This document shows positions 34,880-42,542 of a DNA stretch of 64,000 nt, one piece after another. The DNA comes from Rhodovulum steppense. GTDB taxonomy: Bacteria > Pseudomonadota > Alphaproteobacteria > Rhodobacterales > Rhodobacteraceae. A program made the translations under genes and the position numbers. Below the pieces are notes generated by a model. That model saw only the letters and a list, made by a program, of their open reading frames with translations. It searched no databases and was not told where the DNA came from. Location of the stretch: the NCBI RefSeq assembly GCF_004339675.1, contig NZ_SLVM01000003.1, positions 124,001-188,000 on the forward strand, read 5' to 3'. Each line of letters opens with the position of its first letter. The first letter of the stretch is position 1.

Positions 34880-35161
34880 TCAGGACGGGATGTCGCGATC
34901 GAGCGGCTCCAGCGCGCCCATGCGATCGCCGGGCAATTCGATCTGGGTGCAGGTGCCGGTGGGCACCAGCGTCCAGGCATTGCCCTGGTAATCGACCCTG
35001 GACGTGCCGGCACAGGTCGTGCCGGGACCGGCCGCGCAGTCGTTCTGCCCGGCCAGTGACACACCGTAGCATTTTTCCATCTCCTGGGCATGGGCCGGAG
35101 CGGTTGCCATAACGCTCAGCGCACAGGCCAGCGATGCGCCAAGCCCGAGGGTCGGTTTCAT
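34880..35161 (-). CDS. bufA1: Bufferin-1-type precursor (DUF2282)
   Basis: A 93-residue exported precursor. Signal peptide at residues 1-25 (ending APAHA), then a core with four cysteines at 31, 42, 50 and 71 in the DUF2282 pattern [19 protein letters not shown] and WTLVPTGTC. Bufferins are ribosomal peptides whose cysteines are modified by the DUF692 enzyme and which bind copper in the periplasm. ATG at 35161 is preferred (GGAGAGAG upstream); in-frame ATGs at 35182 and 35170 sit at or in that tract. First gene of bufA-bufB-bufC-doxX; a GTGTAACG element lies 80 bases upstream. Confidence 0.88.
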   Translation of the reverse strand: MKPTLGLGASLACALSVMATAPAHAQEMEKCYGVSLAGQNDCAAGPGTTCAGTSRVDYQGNAWTLVPTGTCTQIELPGDRMGALEPLDRDIPS

Positions 35162-35241
35162 GATGTCCATCTCTCTCTCCATGTCAGACCGGTTCGGGGC
35201 CATTCACGACCCACGCCGATCTGTCGGACGGGAGAGGCCGT

Positions 35242-35249
35242 CGTTACAC
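35242..35249 (-). promoter_or_regulatory. GTGTAACG element upstream of the bufferin operon
   Basis: GTGTAACG on the minus strand, about 80 bases before bufA, identical to the octamer before the anti-sigma gene (31726-31733). With GTCCGAC downstream it resembles ECF-type promoters such as the GTAACC/CGAA class known for a Caulobacter ECF factor controlling a similar operon. Inferred. Confidence 0.4.
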
Positions 35250-35429
35250 CGCTCACGAAAGCGTGTCGCGACACCTGTCGGCGCCGACGCCCCCCCCGGA
35301 GGGGGAGGCAGGTCAGACATGCGCACATGATCGGTTTCCAGCAACCCGCGTGAGCCGCCTTTGGCAGATCGCGTCCGATGCCGGGTCGCCTGGGTTGCGG
35401 CCGCCCACCCGGCGCAATAGGCTCGTCTC

Positions 35430-35894
35430 ATGACCAGCATCCCTTGCACCGCCGCGCCCGTCGTCTGGACGACCCCGGATCCTGATGCCCTTGTGCCGCG
35501 TTGGTCGCGCCTGAGCGGCCATCTTCGAAACATGCTGTTCGCGGCATGCCTGTCGCTGTCGGCGACGATGATCCTGCATGCGGAGGAGGCGCCGCAGGAC
35601 TGGGTACCGGACGTGCTGGACTTCCCCGAAGATATCGAGGTTCTGACGGATCGGGCCATCGGCTCGACGCTGCGGATGTTCTCGTTCAGCACCGAGCAGG
35701 ATGCCGAAGCGCTTATGGTCGCGTGGGAAGAGGCGCTGCGGGTGGCAGGCTACACGATCATCCAGACGCAGGGGGAAATGCTCGACGCGACGATCGAGTT
35801 TTCGGGGCAGGACATCGGCAACGCCAAGATCGTCCTGACACCGACGGCCGGGGACGAGCGCGCCGTCATCGAATTCGACGCCACGCTTCGATAA
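35430..35894 (+). CDS. Small exported protein of unknown function
   Basis: A 154-codon frame; not recognised. A hydrophobic segment LFAACLSLSATMILHAEEA (about residues 36-54) looks like a signal peptide, so the true start may be downstream, for example GTG at 35493, which keeps the basic residues PRWSR before it. The mature part is acidic (LDFPEDIEVLTDRAIGSTLR, YTIIQTQGEMLDATIEFSGQ) and ends 29 bases before a strong hairpin. It is divergent from the bufferin operon. Confidence 0.6.
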   Translation: MTSIPCTAAPVVWTTPDPDALVPRWSRLSGHLRNMLFAACLSLSATMILHAEEAPQDWVPDVLDFPEDIEVLTDRAIGSTLRMFSFSTEQDAEALMVAWEEALRVAGYTIIQTQGEMLDATIEFSGQDIGNAKIVLTPTAGDERAVIEFDATLR

Positions 35895-35922
35895 CCGCCG
35901 AGAGGCGGCGCGGCCGGAGTCG

Positions 35923-35950
35923 ACTGCGCCCGCCTCATGGCGGGCGCAGT
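35923..35950. terminator. Bidirectional terminator hairpin
   Basis: ACTGCGCCCGCC-TCAT-GGCGGGCGCAGT, a perfect 12-bp stem with a 4-base loop, placed between two convergent genes (stops at 35894 and 35973). No T tract on either side, but the position fits shared termination. Confidence 0.7.
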
Positions 35951-35972
35951 GCCGTTCACCTGTTCGCCGGAG

Positions 35973-36341
35973 CTATCGCTCCAGCCTGTCGACGATCCGC
36001 GCGCTGAGTTCGGCGTCGACCTGCGCGATGGCCAGGATCTCGACATAGCGGTCTACGTCGATCCCAGGGGTTGCCTCCACCGCCTCGGTCTTCCTGACCT
36101 GGGCCGCTTCCTGAAGGCCCTCAAGCTCGGCCTCGTTGGTGGTCTGCGCCATCTGGGCGCCGTATTCCGCGTCGATGGCCAGCACGCTTTCATAGGCGGT
36201 GACGAAGGCATCTATCTCGTCGCCGGTCACATTCTCCGCGGAGGGGGTGGCCTGCTGCGCCTGCGCCACGGCCGCGACGGGCATGGCAATCCCCGTCAGG
36301 GTGGCAAGGGCAAGCGCGCTGACAGTCCTGGCAAGTTTCAT
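35973..36341 (-). CDS. DUF4168-family exported protein
   Basis: A 122-residue protein with a signal peptide (ending AAVAQAQ near residue 28) and a helical DUF4168 domain (VTGDEIDAFVTAYESVLAID, with YVEILAIAQVDAELSARIVD at the end). Function of the family is unknown; it is common in proteobacteria and cyanobacteria as a small periplasmic protein. Good AAGGAGGACC before the ATG. Stands alone, 124 bases from the outer-membrane protein gene. Confidence 0.78.
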   Translation of the reverse strand: MKLARTVSALALATLTGIAMPVAAVAQAQQATPSAENVTGDEIDAFVTAYESVLAIDAEYGAQMAQTTNEAELEGLQEAAQVRKTEAVEATPGIDVDRYVEILAIAQVDAELSARIVDRLER

Positions 36342-36367
36342 GTGGTCCTCCTTGGTTTTCCGTTCGA

Positions 36368-36391
36368 CACCGCGCGGCGATCCGCGCGGTG
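36368..36391 (-). terminator. Hairpin after the outer-membrane protein gene
   Basis: CACCGCGCGG-CGAT-CCGCGCGGTG, a perfect 10-bp stem, 75 bases downstream of the minus-strand outer-membrane protein gene. No T tract. Confidence 0.5.
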
Positions 36392-36465
36392 CCCCTGAAC
36401 GTATGAACCTTGTCCTCGGAGACCAAATCGATGCGCAAGAAGATGCTGACCGGCCCGCGCGCCGT

Positions 36466-37209
36466 TCAGAACCGCCAGGTGACGCCGAAAAGCGGGCCGC
36501 TCATCGTGGCGTCGATGCGGGTTCCGCCGTCGCGGTAATCGACGCCGAGCGCGCGGTAGCCCGCCGACAGGAAGACCCGGTCGCTTAGCTGACGGTTCAG
36601 CGTCGCGACCACCTGGCCCGTGCGTTCGGACCCGACCCCGAAGCCACCGAAATCGCCGTAAAGAATGGCCGACCATTGCGGCGCGAGCGCGATATTGGCC
36701 CGCAGGGCGAGGACCGGATCCGTGAAACTGCGCGTCGGCGAGGCGGAGAGCCCTGCCAACGGCACATCGACCGATCCCTTGATCCGCCAGTGCCGCACCC
36801 CTGCGAGCAGGTCGACCGAGAGGCCGGGTTCGTCCACCGCCCTGACCCCGGCGGCCAGCGTCAGCGATGTCTGCTCGAGCTTGCCCCTGGCCGGGGCGCC
36901 GGGGGGAACCAGACCGCTGCGCGAACTGGCGGAATGGCTCAGATCGCCCAGCAGGACGAACCGGTCCCGCCGCGCGTAGCCCGATAGGAAAAACGCCGCG
37001 TCGAGATCCTCGAGAACTTCGGAAAAGGACGAGTCGAACGATATCGTGGGGGCGCCGCCAAATGGCGTGATGTCGCCGCCCACGCCCGCGGCCCAGGCAT
37101 AGGGCGTGACCTGCCAGACCCAGTCGGGGCTTTCCTGTGCCGCGGCGGGGCCACAGGCCGCCGCCAGGAGTGCAGCCCACACGCCCTGCCCCACCCGTTT
37201 CGTGGTCAT
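36466..37209 (-). CDS. Beta-barrel outer-membrane protein
   Basis: A 247-residue exported protein with signal peptide (ending AAAQES) and alternating amphipathic strands typical of an eight- to ten-stranded barrel (WVWQVTPYAWAAGVGGDITP, FVLLGDLSHSASS, WSAILYGDFGGFGVGSE, VFLSAGYRALGVDYRDGG), ending in GVTWRF, whose C-terminal Phe is the barrel-assembly signal. The start overlaps the amidohydrolase stop (ATGA), so it is co-translated with that enzyme. Substrate unknown. Confidence 0.78.
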   Translation of the reverse strand: MTTKRVGQGVWAALLAAACGPAAAQESPDWVWQVTPYAWAAGVGGDITPFGGAPTISFDSSFSEVLEDLDAAFFLSGYARRDRFVLLGDLSHSASSRSGLVPPGAPARGKLEQTSLTLAAGVRAVDEPGLSVDLLAGVRHWRIKGSVDVPLAGLSASPTRSFTDPVLALRANIALAPQWSAILYGDFGGFGVGSERTGQVVATLNRQLSDRVFLSAGYRALGVDYRDGGTRIDATMSGPLFGVTWRF

Positions 37210-38669
37210 GCCAGCATGTCCTTGACGATCCGCCCGCCCTTGAGGATCAGGCGCAGCGAGGTTTCGGAGGTTTCGAGCCAGGCGAGATCGGTTTCCGGAT
37301 CGCCCTCGATCACCAGCAGATCGGCCAGCGCATCCTTGCGGATCACGCCCAGGGCCCCGGCATAGGGCGCGCGGTCGCCCGAAAGGGCCAGCAGCGCGCC
37401 CGCCGCGCCGGTGGCCTTGTGCAGGGCTTCGAGCGGCGACATGAAGCGGGCGAACTTGGCCAGGTTGCGGCCCTGCAACGCGCCGCCCTGCGCGTTGAAC
37501 AGGATGTCGGTGCCGAAGGCGACATTCACGCCATGCTTGCGCGCCAGATCGAAGGCGCGCACCGTGCCCTCGGCGACCTGCTGCTGCTTGGCGATCTGGC
37601 GGGGGTCGGTATAGGCGTTGGAATCCTCGTCGGCGAGGAAGGGCTGGATCGACCACCAGACGCCATTGTCGGCCATCATCCGAACGGTGTCCTCGTCCGC
37701 CAACTGGCCGTGCTCGATGGATCTCACGCCGGCGGCGATGGCCCGCCGGATGCCGGTCGAGGTGTAGACATGGGCGCAGACATAGGTGCCCCAATCCTCG
37801 GCCGCCTCGACCGCGGCGCGCATCTCGCGTTCGGTGTATTGCGTGGCGTCCAGCGGATCGTAGAGCGAGGCGACCCCGCCGCCCGCCATGATCTTGAGCT
37901 GGCTCGCCCCCTTCATCAGCTGTTCGCGCGCGGCGCGCAGGACCATGTCGGCGCCGTCGGCGATCTGCGCGACGCCCTGCCGTTCGATGTAATTCGCGGG
38001 CGTGTCGGGAAAGCGCGGCAACTCGTTCAGCAGGCGGAAATCGCCATGCCCGGCGGTCTGCGAGATCATCGCGCCCGAGGGGAAGATGCGCGGCCCGGCC
38101 ACCACGCCGCGGTCGATCGCCAGTTTCAGCCCGAAGGCGGGACCGCCGACATCGCGCACGGTGGTAAAGCCGCGCATCAGCGTGGCACCCGCCTCGCGCC
38201 CGGCCATCAGGTGAACGAAGCCGATATCCTGCGTCAGCGCCACGATCTGGCTGACCGCGACCAGCGTCGCATGCCAATGCGCGTCGATCAGGCCGGGGAT
38301 GACCGTGCGCCCGCCGCAATCGATCCGCTCTGCCTCCTGCGGGCCCTGGCCGATCGGCGGCAGGGCGGCGATCCGCTCGCCCGCGATCAGGATGTCGACG
38401 CCGTCGCGCAGCGCCAGCGTCTCGCCGTCGAAGAGGCGCAGATTGGTCAGCAGCAGCGGGCGGCCGGGCGTCTGGGCGCGGACCTCGCGCGGGGCAAGGC
38501 CGAAGCCTGCGAACATGCCCAGCACGGCCGCCGTGCCGCCGATCATCCGGCGCCGGTTGATGTCCGCCTCGATCCGGGCAAAGGCGGCCTGCGTCCCGGG
38601 CGCGCCGCAATGGCAGATATCGACGGGCGCGCGATCTGCCGGATCGACAGAGTGACAGACCTGGCACAT
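37206..38669 (-). CDS. Tat-exported amidohydrolase with Cys/His-rich N-terminus
   Basis: A 487-residue metal-dependent hydrolase. The amidohydrolase core shows the metal motif LIDAHWHATLVA, later histidines in TAGHGDF, CAHVYTSTG and IEHGQLADE, and the catalytic Asp in VAFGTDILF. A twin-arginine-like signal (NRRRMIGGTAAVLGMFAG) starts only at about residue 38; before it lies a CxxCH motif (CQVCH, residues 2-6) and a CHC (19-21). The class hydrolyses imidopeptides or lactam-like amides. Its gene is followed, with ATGA overlap, by an outer-membrane protein. Substrate not predictable. Confidence 0.83.
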   Translation of the reverse strand: MCQVCHSVDPADRAPVDICHCGAPGTQAAFARIEADINRRRMIGGTAAVLGMFAGFGLAPREVRAQTPGRPLLLTNLRLFDGETLALRDGVDILIAGERIAALPPIGQGPQEAERIDCGGRTVIPGLIDAHWHATLVAVSQIVALTQDIGFVHLMAGREAGATLMRGFTTVRDVGGPAFGLKLAIDRGVVAGPRIFPSGAMISQTAGHGDFRLLNELPRFPDTPANYIERQGVAQIADGADMVLRAAREQLMKGASQLKIMAGGGVASLYDPLDATQYTEREMRAAVEAAEDWGTYVCAHVYTSTGIRRAIAAGVRSIEHGQLADEDTVRMMADNGVWWSIQPFLADEDSNAYTDPRQIAKQQQVAEGTVRAFDLARKHGVNVAFGTDILFNAQGGALQGRNLAKFARFMSPLEALHKATGAAGALLALSGDRAPYAGALGVIRKDALADLLVIEGDPETDLAWLETSETSLRLILKGGRIVKDMLA

Positions 38670-38835
38670 GTTCGACCCCCGGCGACCTTTCCAAGCTTGA
38701 GTCTATGCGTCCCGGCCCGCGAGTCAACGCATGGAAAGCCCTGCACCGCAGGGCACAGGGCCGGTCAACGGGGCGCAAGGACCGTTCCCGGACTGGACAT
38801 ACTGCCCCATCATTCATCAAGGCGCGCAAGAATCG

Positions 38836-38876
38836 GGCAGAGTCGCTGACCTGGGGGCTCCGGCCGATTGTCCGGC
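38836..38876 (+). promoter_or_regulatory. ANTAR-type dual hairpin in the amiC leader
   Basis: Second hairpin GCCG-ATTGTC-CGGC (38863-38876) has a six-base loop with A at position 1 and G at position 4, the signature bound by ANTAR proteins. The first candidate GGC-AGAGTC-GCT (38836-38847) has the same A1/G4 loop on a shorter stem with one G-U pair. Fifteen bases separate them. AmiR, the encoded ANTAR protein, is the likely ligand. The rest of the 331-base gap before amiC shows no gene. Confidence 0.6.
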
Positions 38877-38933
38877 TTGCCCGCATGCGGATCATATGGT
38901 GAAGTCTGGGAAAGGTTTATGGTCGGCAATCGG

Positions 38934-38969
38934 GCCCCGGCCCCCTGCGTGGGGGACTGGGGCTTTTTT
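38934..38969 (+). terminator. Intrinsic terminator in the amiC leader
   Basis: GCCCC-GG-CCCCC-TGCGT-GGGGG-ACT-GGGGC followed by six T (38964-38969). It lies 31 bases before the amiC start, so it would stop transcription of the whole operon unless overridden. The upstream segment 38853-38865 (GGGGGC-TCC-GGCC) can pair with the 5' arm (38933-38945) and would prevent the terminator. Fits antitermination by AmiR. Confidence 0.8.
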
Positions 38970-39000
38970 AGTTCGGCCCGTCACGGAAAGGAACGGGTGC

Positions 39001-40131
39001 ATGGCAACGGCAAGGATCGGATTGCTCTTCTCGACGACCGGCCCCTATTCGGCGCTCGGCCGGAGTGCGCTCGACGGCGCGTTGATGGCGGTCGCCGAGG
39101 TCAACGCGCGCAATGGCCTGACGCTTGTGCCGGTCTGCGCGGATCCGCGGGGCGTTCCGGCGGATTACGAGAGGCTGGCGGCAGAGCTGCTGGGCGAAGG
39201 CGCGTTGCGGCATATCGTGGGCGGCATCACGTCATGGTCGCGCAAGGACATGATCCCGGTGATGGAGCGGCATGGCGCGCTTCTGTGGTATCCCTGCCCC
39301 TATGAGGGGTTCGAGTGCAACGATCATGTCGTCTATCTCGGCGCCTGCCCGAACCAGCATCTGGTGCCGCTGATCGACCATGTGCTGCGCAAGGGGCATC
39401 GGCGGGCCTTTCTCGTCGGGTCGAACTATGTCTGGGGCTGGGAGACCCTGCGCGTCGCGCGGGAATGGGTCTCGGCCGGGCAAGGCGGCGAGGTCACGGG
39501 CGAACGCTACCTGCCGCTTGGCGATACCGCTTGCGGGCATCTGATCGAGGAGATCGCGGCGCAGCAACCCGACCTGATCGTCAACAGCCTGATCGGGCCG
39601 TCGAGCCACGCCTTCATGCAGGCGCTGTCGCGGCTGGATCTGCCGGGGGGGCGACCGCTGGTGGTCAGCGCCAACCAGACCGAGGCCGATCTGGACGCCC
39701 TCGGCCCTGCGGCGGACGGGATGCTGTCAATGGGGGCGTGGTTCGAAACGCTGGACGACCTGACCACGGTGGCATTCCGCAACCGCATCGCCGCGCATTA
39801 CGGCGCGGAGTATCGTGCATCCTGCAACTTCGCCACGGCCTATACCGCGGTGCACCTGCTGGCCCGCGGGCTGGAGCGCGCAGGACGCGACGATCCGCGC
39901 GCGGTGTTCGCGGCGGTGGCGGGCAGCCCCGAGGACACGGTGCTGGGGCCGGTGACGATCGACCCGGTGACGCGGCATACCAGCCTGATCCCGCGCCTTG
40001 CCATGGCCGAGGCGGGCCGATTCCGGATCGTGGACGACCCGATGATCGCCGTTACGCCGGACCCCTATCTTGCCCGTGTCAGCGGCCCCGTGCCGCCCCA
40101 CGCGACGCCAAGGCTGAGGATCGTGTCATGA
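39001..40131 (+). CDS. amiC: Amide-sensing regulator AmiC (periplasmic-binding-protein fold)
   Basis: A 376-residue protein of the AmiC/FmdD branch of type I binding proteins. It lacks a signal peptide (MATARIGLLFSTTGPYSALG), as expected for cytosolic AmiC, which in Pseudomonas holds AmiR inactive until an amide binds. Recognised segments are WYPCPYEGFECNDHVVYLGA and NQHLVPLIDHVLRKGHRRAF. GGAAAGGAA precedes the ATG. Followed by amiR with ATGA overlap, the same order as in the Pseudomonas amidase operon. A transporter-binding role is less likely, since a separate exported binding protein lies downstream. Confidence 0.88.
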   Translation: MATARIGLLFSTTGPYSALGRSALDGALMAVAEVNARNGLTLVPVCADPRGVPADYERLAAELLGEGALRHIVGGITSWSRKDMIPVMERHGALLWYPCPYEGFECNDHVVYLGACPNQHLVPLIDHVLRKGHRRAFLVGSNYVWGWETLRVAREWVSAGQGGEVTGERYLPLGDTACGHLIEEIAAQQPDLIVNSLIGPSSHAFMQALSRLDLPGGRPLVVSANQTEADLDALGPAADGMLSMGAWFETLDDLTTVAFRNRIAAHYGAEYRASCNFATAYTAVHLLARGLERAGRDDPRAVFAAVAGSPEDTVLGPVTIDPVTRHTSLIPRLAMAEAGRFRIVDDPMIAVTPDPYLARVSGPVPPHATPRLRIVS

Positions 40132-40718
40132 CCCCGCGGCTGGAACTGAATTTCGCAGGCCGCAGTGCCGTCGTGCTGCACCCGGCCGAAACCGTCCGGA
40201 CCGAACTGGCCGCGCGCCTGGCCGCGCTTGGGGTGAGTGTCGCGGCCGACTGGCCCGCAAGCGGCGCCGTGGACCGGGCCGATTTCCTGTTCGTCGATGT
40301 GGACATGGGCCATGACGACCAGATCCCGTGGGAGCCGGGAACCGCGCCGATCCCGCTGATCGGGCTGGTGCGCTCCGAAAGCCCGGGGCGGCTTTCCTGG
40401 GCGCTGGGGCAGAATTGCGATGCCTTCCTGTCGCAGGCGGCGCTGGGGCTGGTCTACTCGACGCTGGTGATCGCGGCCGCCAAGTCGGCCGAGCGTCTGC
40501 GCGTGCGGCGCCGCGAGGAGGAAGCCGCGCGACGGGCGGGGATGCGCGACGTGCTGGTGCGGGCGGTTCTGGCGATCATGCAGGCCGAGGACGTGGAAGA
40601 GCTGGCCGCGCTCCGGCAGTTGCGTGCCTTCGCGATGGTCGAACGCATCGCGCTGGAAGATGCCGCGGCGCTTTACCTGAACGACCCGCGCCCCCGCCGC
40701 GCAGGGCAACCCCGATGA
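40128..40718 (+). CDS. amiR: ANTAR-domain transcription antiterminator AmiR
   Basis: A 196-residue protein: a degenerate receiver-like N-terminal domain (about 1-120, with FLFVDVDMGHDDQ), a linker helix (RLRVRRREEEAARRAGMRD) and a C-terminal ANTAR three-helix domain (VLAIMQAEDVEELAALRQLR, AFAMVERIALEDAAALYL). ANTAR proteins bind paired hairpins with A1/G4 loops and stop terminator formation. Such hairpins and a terminator lie upstream of amiC. Overlaps amiC and the permease gene by ATGA, so regulator and transporter are co-translated. Confidence 0.86.
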   Translation: MTPRLELNFAGRSAVVLHPAETVRTELAARLAALGVSVAADWPASGAVDRADFLFVDVDMGHDDQIPWEPGTAPIPLIGLVRSESPGRLSWALGQNCDAFLSQAALGLVYSTLVIAAAKSAERLRVRRREEEAARRAGMRDVLVRAVLAIMQAEDVEELAALRQLRAFAMVERIALEDAAALYLNDPRPRRAGQPR

Positions 40719-41602
40719 CCGACGCCACCGCCGCAACGCCGCCGCGGGGGCAGGGTTCGGTTCTGGTCGCGCTGCTGCGGCGCCCCCGGTCCGCCTTCGG
40801 ACTGATCGTGATCCTGACGATGGTCGGCGCGGCGGTCTTCGCGCCCTGGCTGATGCCCTATGACCCGAACGACCAGATGTTCGACGGCCTCAGCCTGGAG
40901 GGCGCGCCGCTGCCGCCCTCGTCGGAATTCTGGCTGGGCACCGACCTTCTGGGCCGCGACCTGTTCTCGCGGCTGATCCTCGGCGCGCAGACCTCGCTCA
41001 TCATCGGGGTGCTGGCCAATGGCATCGCGGTGCTGCTGGGCGCGACGGTGGGCATCACGGCGGGGTATTTCGGCGGCTGGATCGGCGGCATCCTGATGCG
41101 GTTTACCGACCTGATGATGGCCTTTCCCGCGCTGTTGCTGGCCATCGTGCTGGCCGCGATCTTCAAGCCCTCGCTGCTGATCGTGGCGATGGTGATCGCG
41201 ATGGTGAACTGGGTCCAGATGGCCCGCGTGATCTATACCGAGACCCGCAGCCTCGCGCAGCGCGAGTTCATCGAGGTGCAGCGCGCGATGGGCTCGTCCA
41301 CCTTCCGCATCCTCGGCCGCCACATCCTGCCGCATCTGGTCTATTCGATCATCGTCTTCGGCACGCTGGGGATCTCGACCACCGTGCTGCTGGAGGCGAC
41401 GCTGAGCTACCTCGGCGTCGGCGTCCAGCCGCCCACGCCCTCATGGGGCAACATCATCTACGAGAACCAGACCTATTTCGCCAACGCGCCCTGGCTGGTG
41501 TTCTTTCCCGGCCTTGCCATCGTGCTGCTGGCGCTGGCGTTCAACCTGTTGGGCGACGCGCTGCGCGACACGCTCGACCCGCGGCTGAAGGGGCGGCACT
41601 GA
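40715..41602 (+). CDS. Dipeptide-type ABC transporter permease (DppC family)
   Basis: A 295-residue permease. The N-terminal tail is followed by the DppC helix FGLIVILTMVGAAVFAPWLM, the periplasmic pattern PPSSEFWLGTDLLGRDLFSR and a coupling loop TRSLAQREFIEVQRAMGSST. The family handles peptides, nickel and other small compounds; here the amide context suggests short amides, urea-like compounds or amidated peptides. Overlaps amiR (ATGA) and the partner permease (TGATG). Confidence 0.92.
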   Translation: MTDATAATPPRGQGSVLVALLRRPRSAFGLIVILTMVGAAVFAPWLMPYDPNDQMFDGLSLEGAPLPPSSEFWLGTDLLGRDLFSRLILGAQTSLIIGVLANGIAVLLGATVGITAGYFGGWIGGILMRFTDLMMAFPALLLAIVLAAIFKPSLLIVAMVIAMVNWVQMARVIYTETRSLAQREFIEVQRAMGSSTFRILGRHILPHLVYSIIVFGTLGISTTVLLEATLSYLGVGVQPPTPSWGNIIYENQTYFANAPWLVFFPGLAIVLLALAFNLLGDALRDTLDPRLKGRH

Positions 41603-42522
41603 TGTGGGCCTATGTCGTCCGTCGGCTGGGCGAGTCGCTGCTGATCCTGCTGGGGATCAGCGTGGTGACATTTGCCCTGCTCTACCTCGTGCCCGCCGAT
41701 CCCGCGCGCCAGATTGCGGGCCGGTCCGCCACCGCCGAGACGGTGGCCAATATCCGCGCCCAGCTTGGCCTCGATCAGCCCTTCCACATCCAGTATGCGC
41801 GCTACCTGGGCAACCTGCTTCAGGGCGATCTGGGCCGGTCCTACCTGCAACGGACCGAGGTTTCGGAACTGATCGCGGCGCGGATGCCCGCCACGCTGTT
41901 GCTGATGGCAGCGGCGATCACGGTCGAACTGATCCTGGGGCTGACCATCGGCGTCATTGCCGCGCTCCGGCGCAATTCGGCGCTGGACCAGTCGCTGATG
42001 GTGTTTTCCTTCGTCACCATCTCGGCGCCGCAATTCGTGGTCGGCATCCTGCTGCTCTATGTCTTCGCGGTGCAACTGAACTGGTTTCCCATCGGCGGCT
42101 ACGGCACCTTTGCCCATCTGGTGCTGCCCGCGATCACCATCGGGCTTCTGGGCACCGGCTGGTATTCGCGCATGATGCGCAGTTCCATGATCGACGTTCT
42201 GGCGCAGGATTTCGTGCGCACCGCGCGGGCCAAGGGGCTGGGCCGGATGCGCATCATCCTGCGCCATGTCGCCCCCAACGCGATCCTGCCCATCATCGCC
42301 ATGATCGGCATCGACATCGGGCTGTTCATGTCCGGCATCGTGGTGGTCGAAAGCGTGTTCGGCTGGCCCGGTATCGGCCAGCTGGCCTGGCAGGCGATCC
42401 AGCGCGTGGACATTCCCATCATCATGGGGGTCACGCTGATTTCGGCCTGTTTCATCGTGCTGGGCAACCTCTTGGCGGACCTGATCGCCCCGCTGGTGGA
42501 CCCGCGGATCAAGCTCAAATAA
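41602..42522 (+). CDS. Dipeptide-type ABC transporter permease (DppB family)
   Basis: A 306-residue permease with six helices. Typical DppB features: N-terminal YVVRRLGESLLILLGISVVT, the segment VPADPARQIAG, and the coupling loop VLAQDFVRTARAKGLGRMRI. The C-terminal motif LIAPLVDPRIK matches the family. The unusual order, DppC before DppB, is noted. A 20-base gap with AACAGGAGAGGAAG leads to the binding-protein gene. Confidence 0.92.
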   Translation: MWAYVVRRLGESLLILLGISVVTFALLYLVPADPARQIAGRSATAETVANIRAQLGLDQPFHIQYARYLGNLLQGDLGRSYLQRTEVSELIAARMPATLLLMAAAITVELILGLTIGVIAALRRNSALDQSLMVFSFVTISAPQFVVGILLLYVFAVQLNWFPIGGYGTFAHLVLPAITIGLLGTGWYSRMMRSSMIDVLAQDFVRTARAKGLGRMRIILRHVAPNAILPIIAMIGIDIGLFMSGIVVVESVFGWPGIGQLAWQAIQRVDIPIIMGVTLISACFIVLGNLLADLIAPLVDPRIKLK

Positions 42523-42542
42523 CCAACAGGAGAGGAAGACCC

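Noticed and set aside
38880-38933. Another A1/G4 hairpin between the second ANTAR hairpin and the terminator
   Set aside because: Candidate loops such as ATGGTC and AAAGGT have no complementary flanks, and GGC-AATCGG-GCC has C and not G at position 4.
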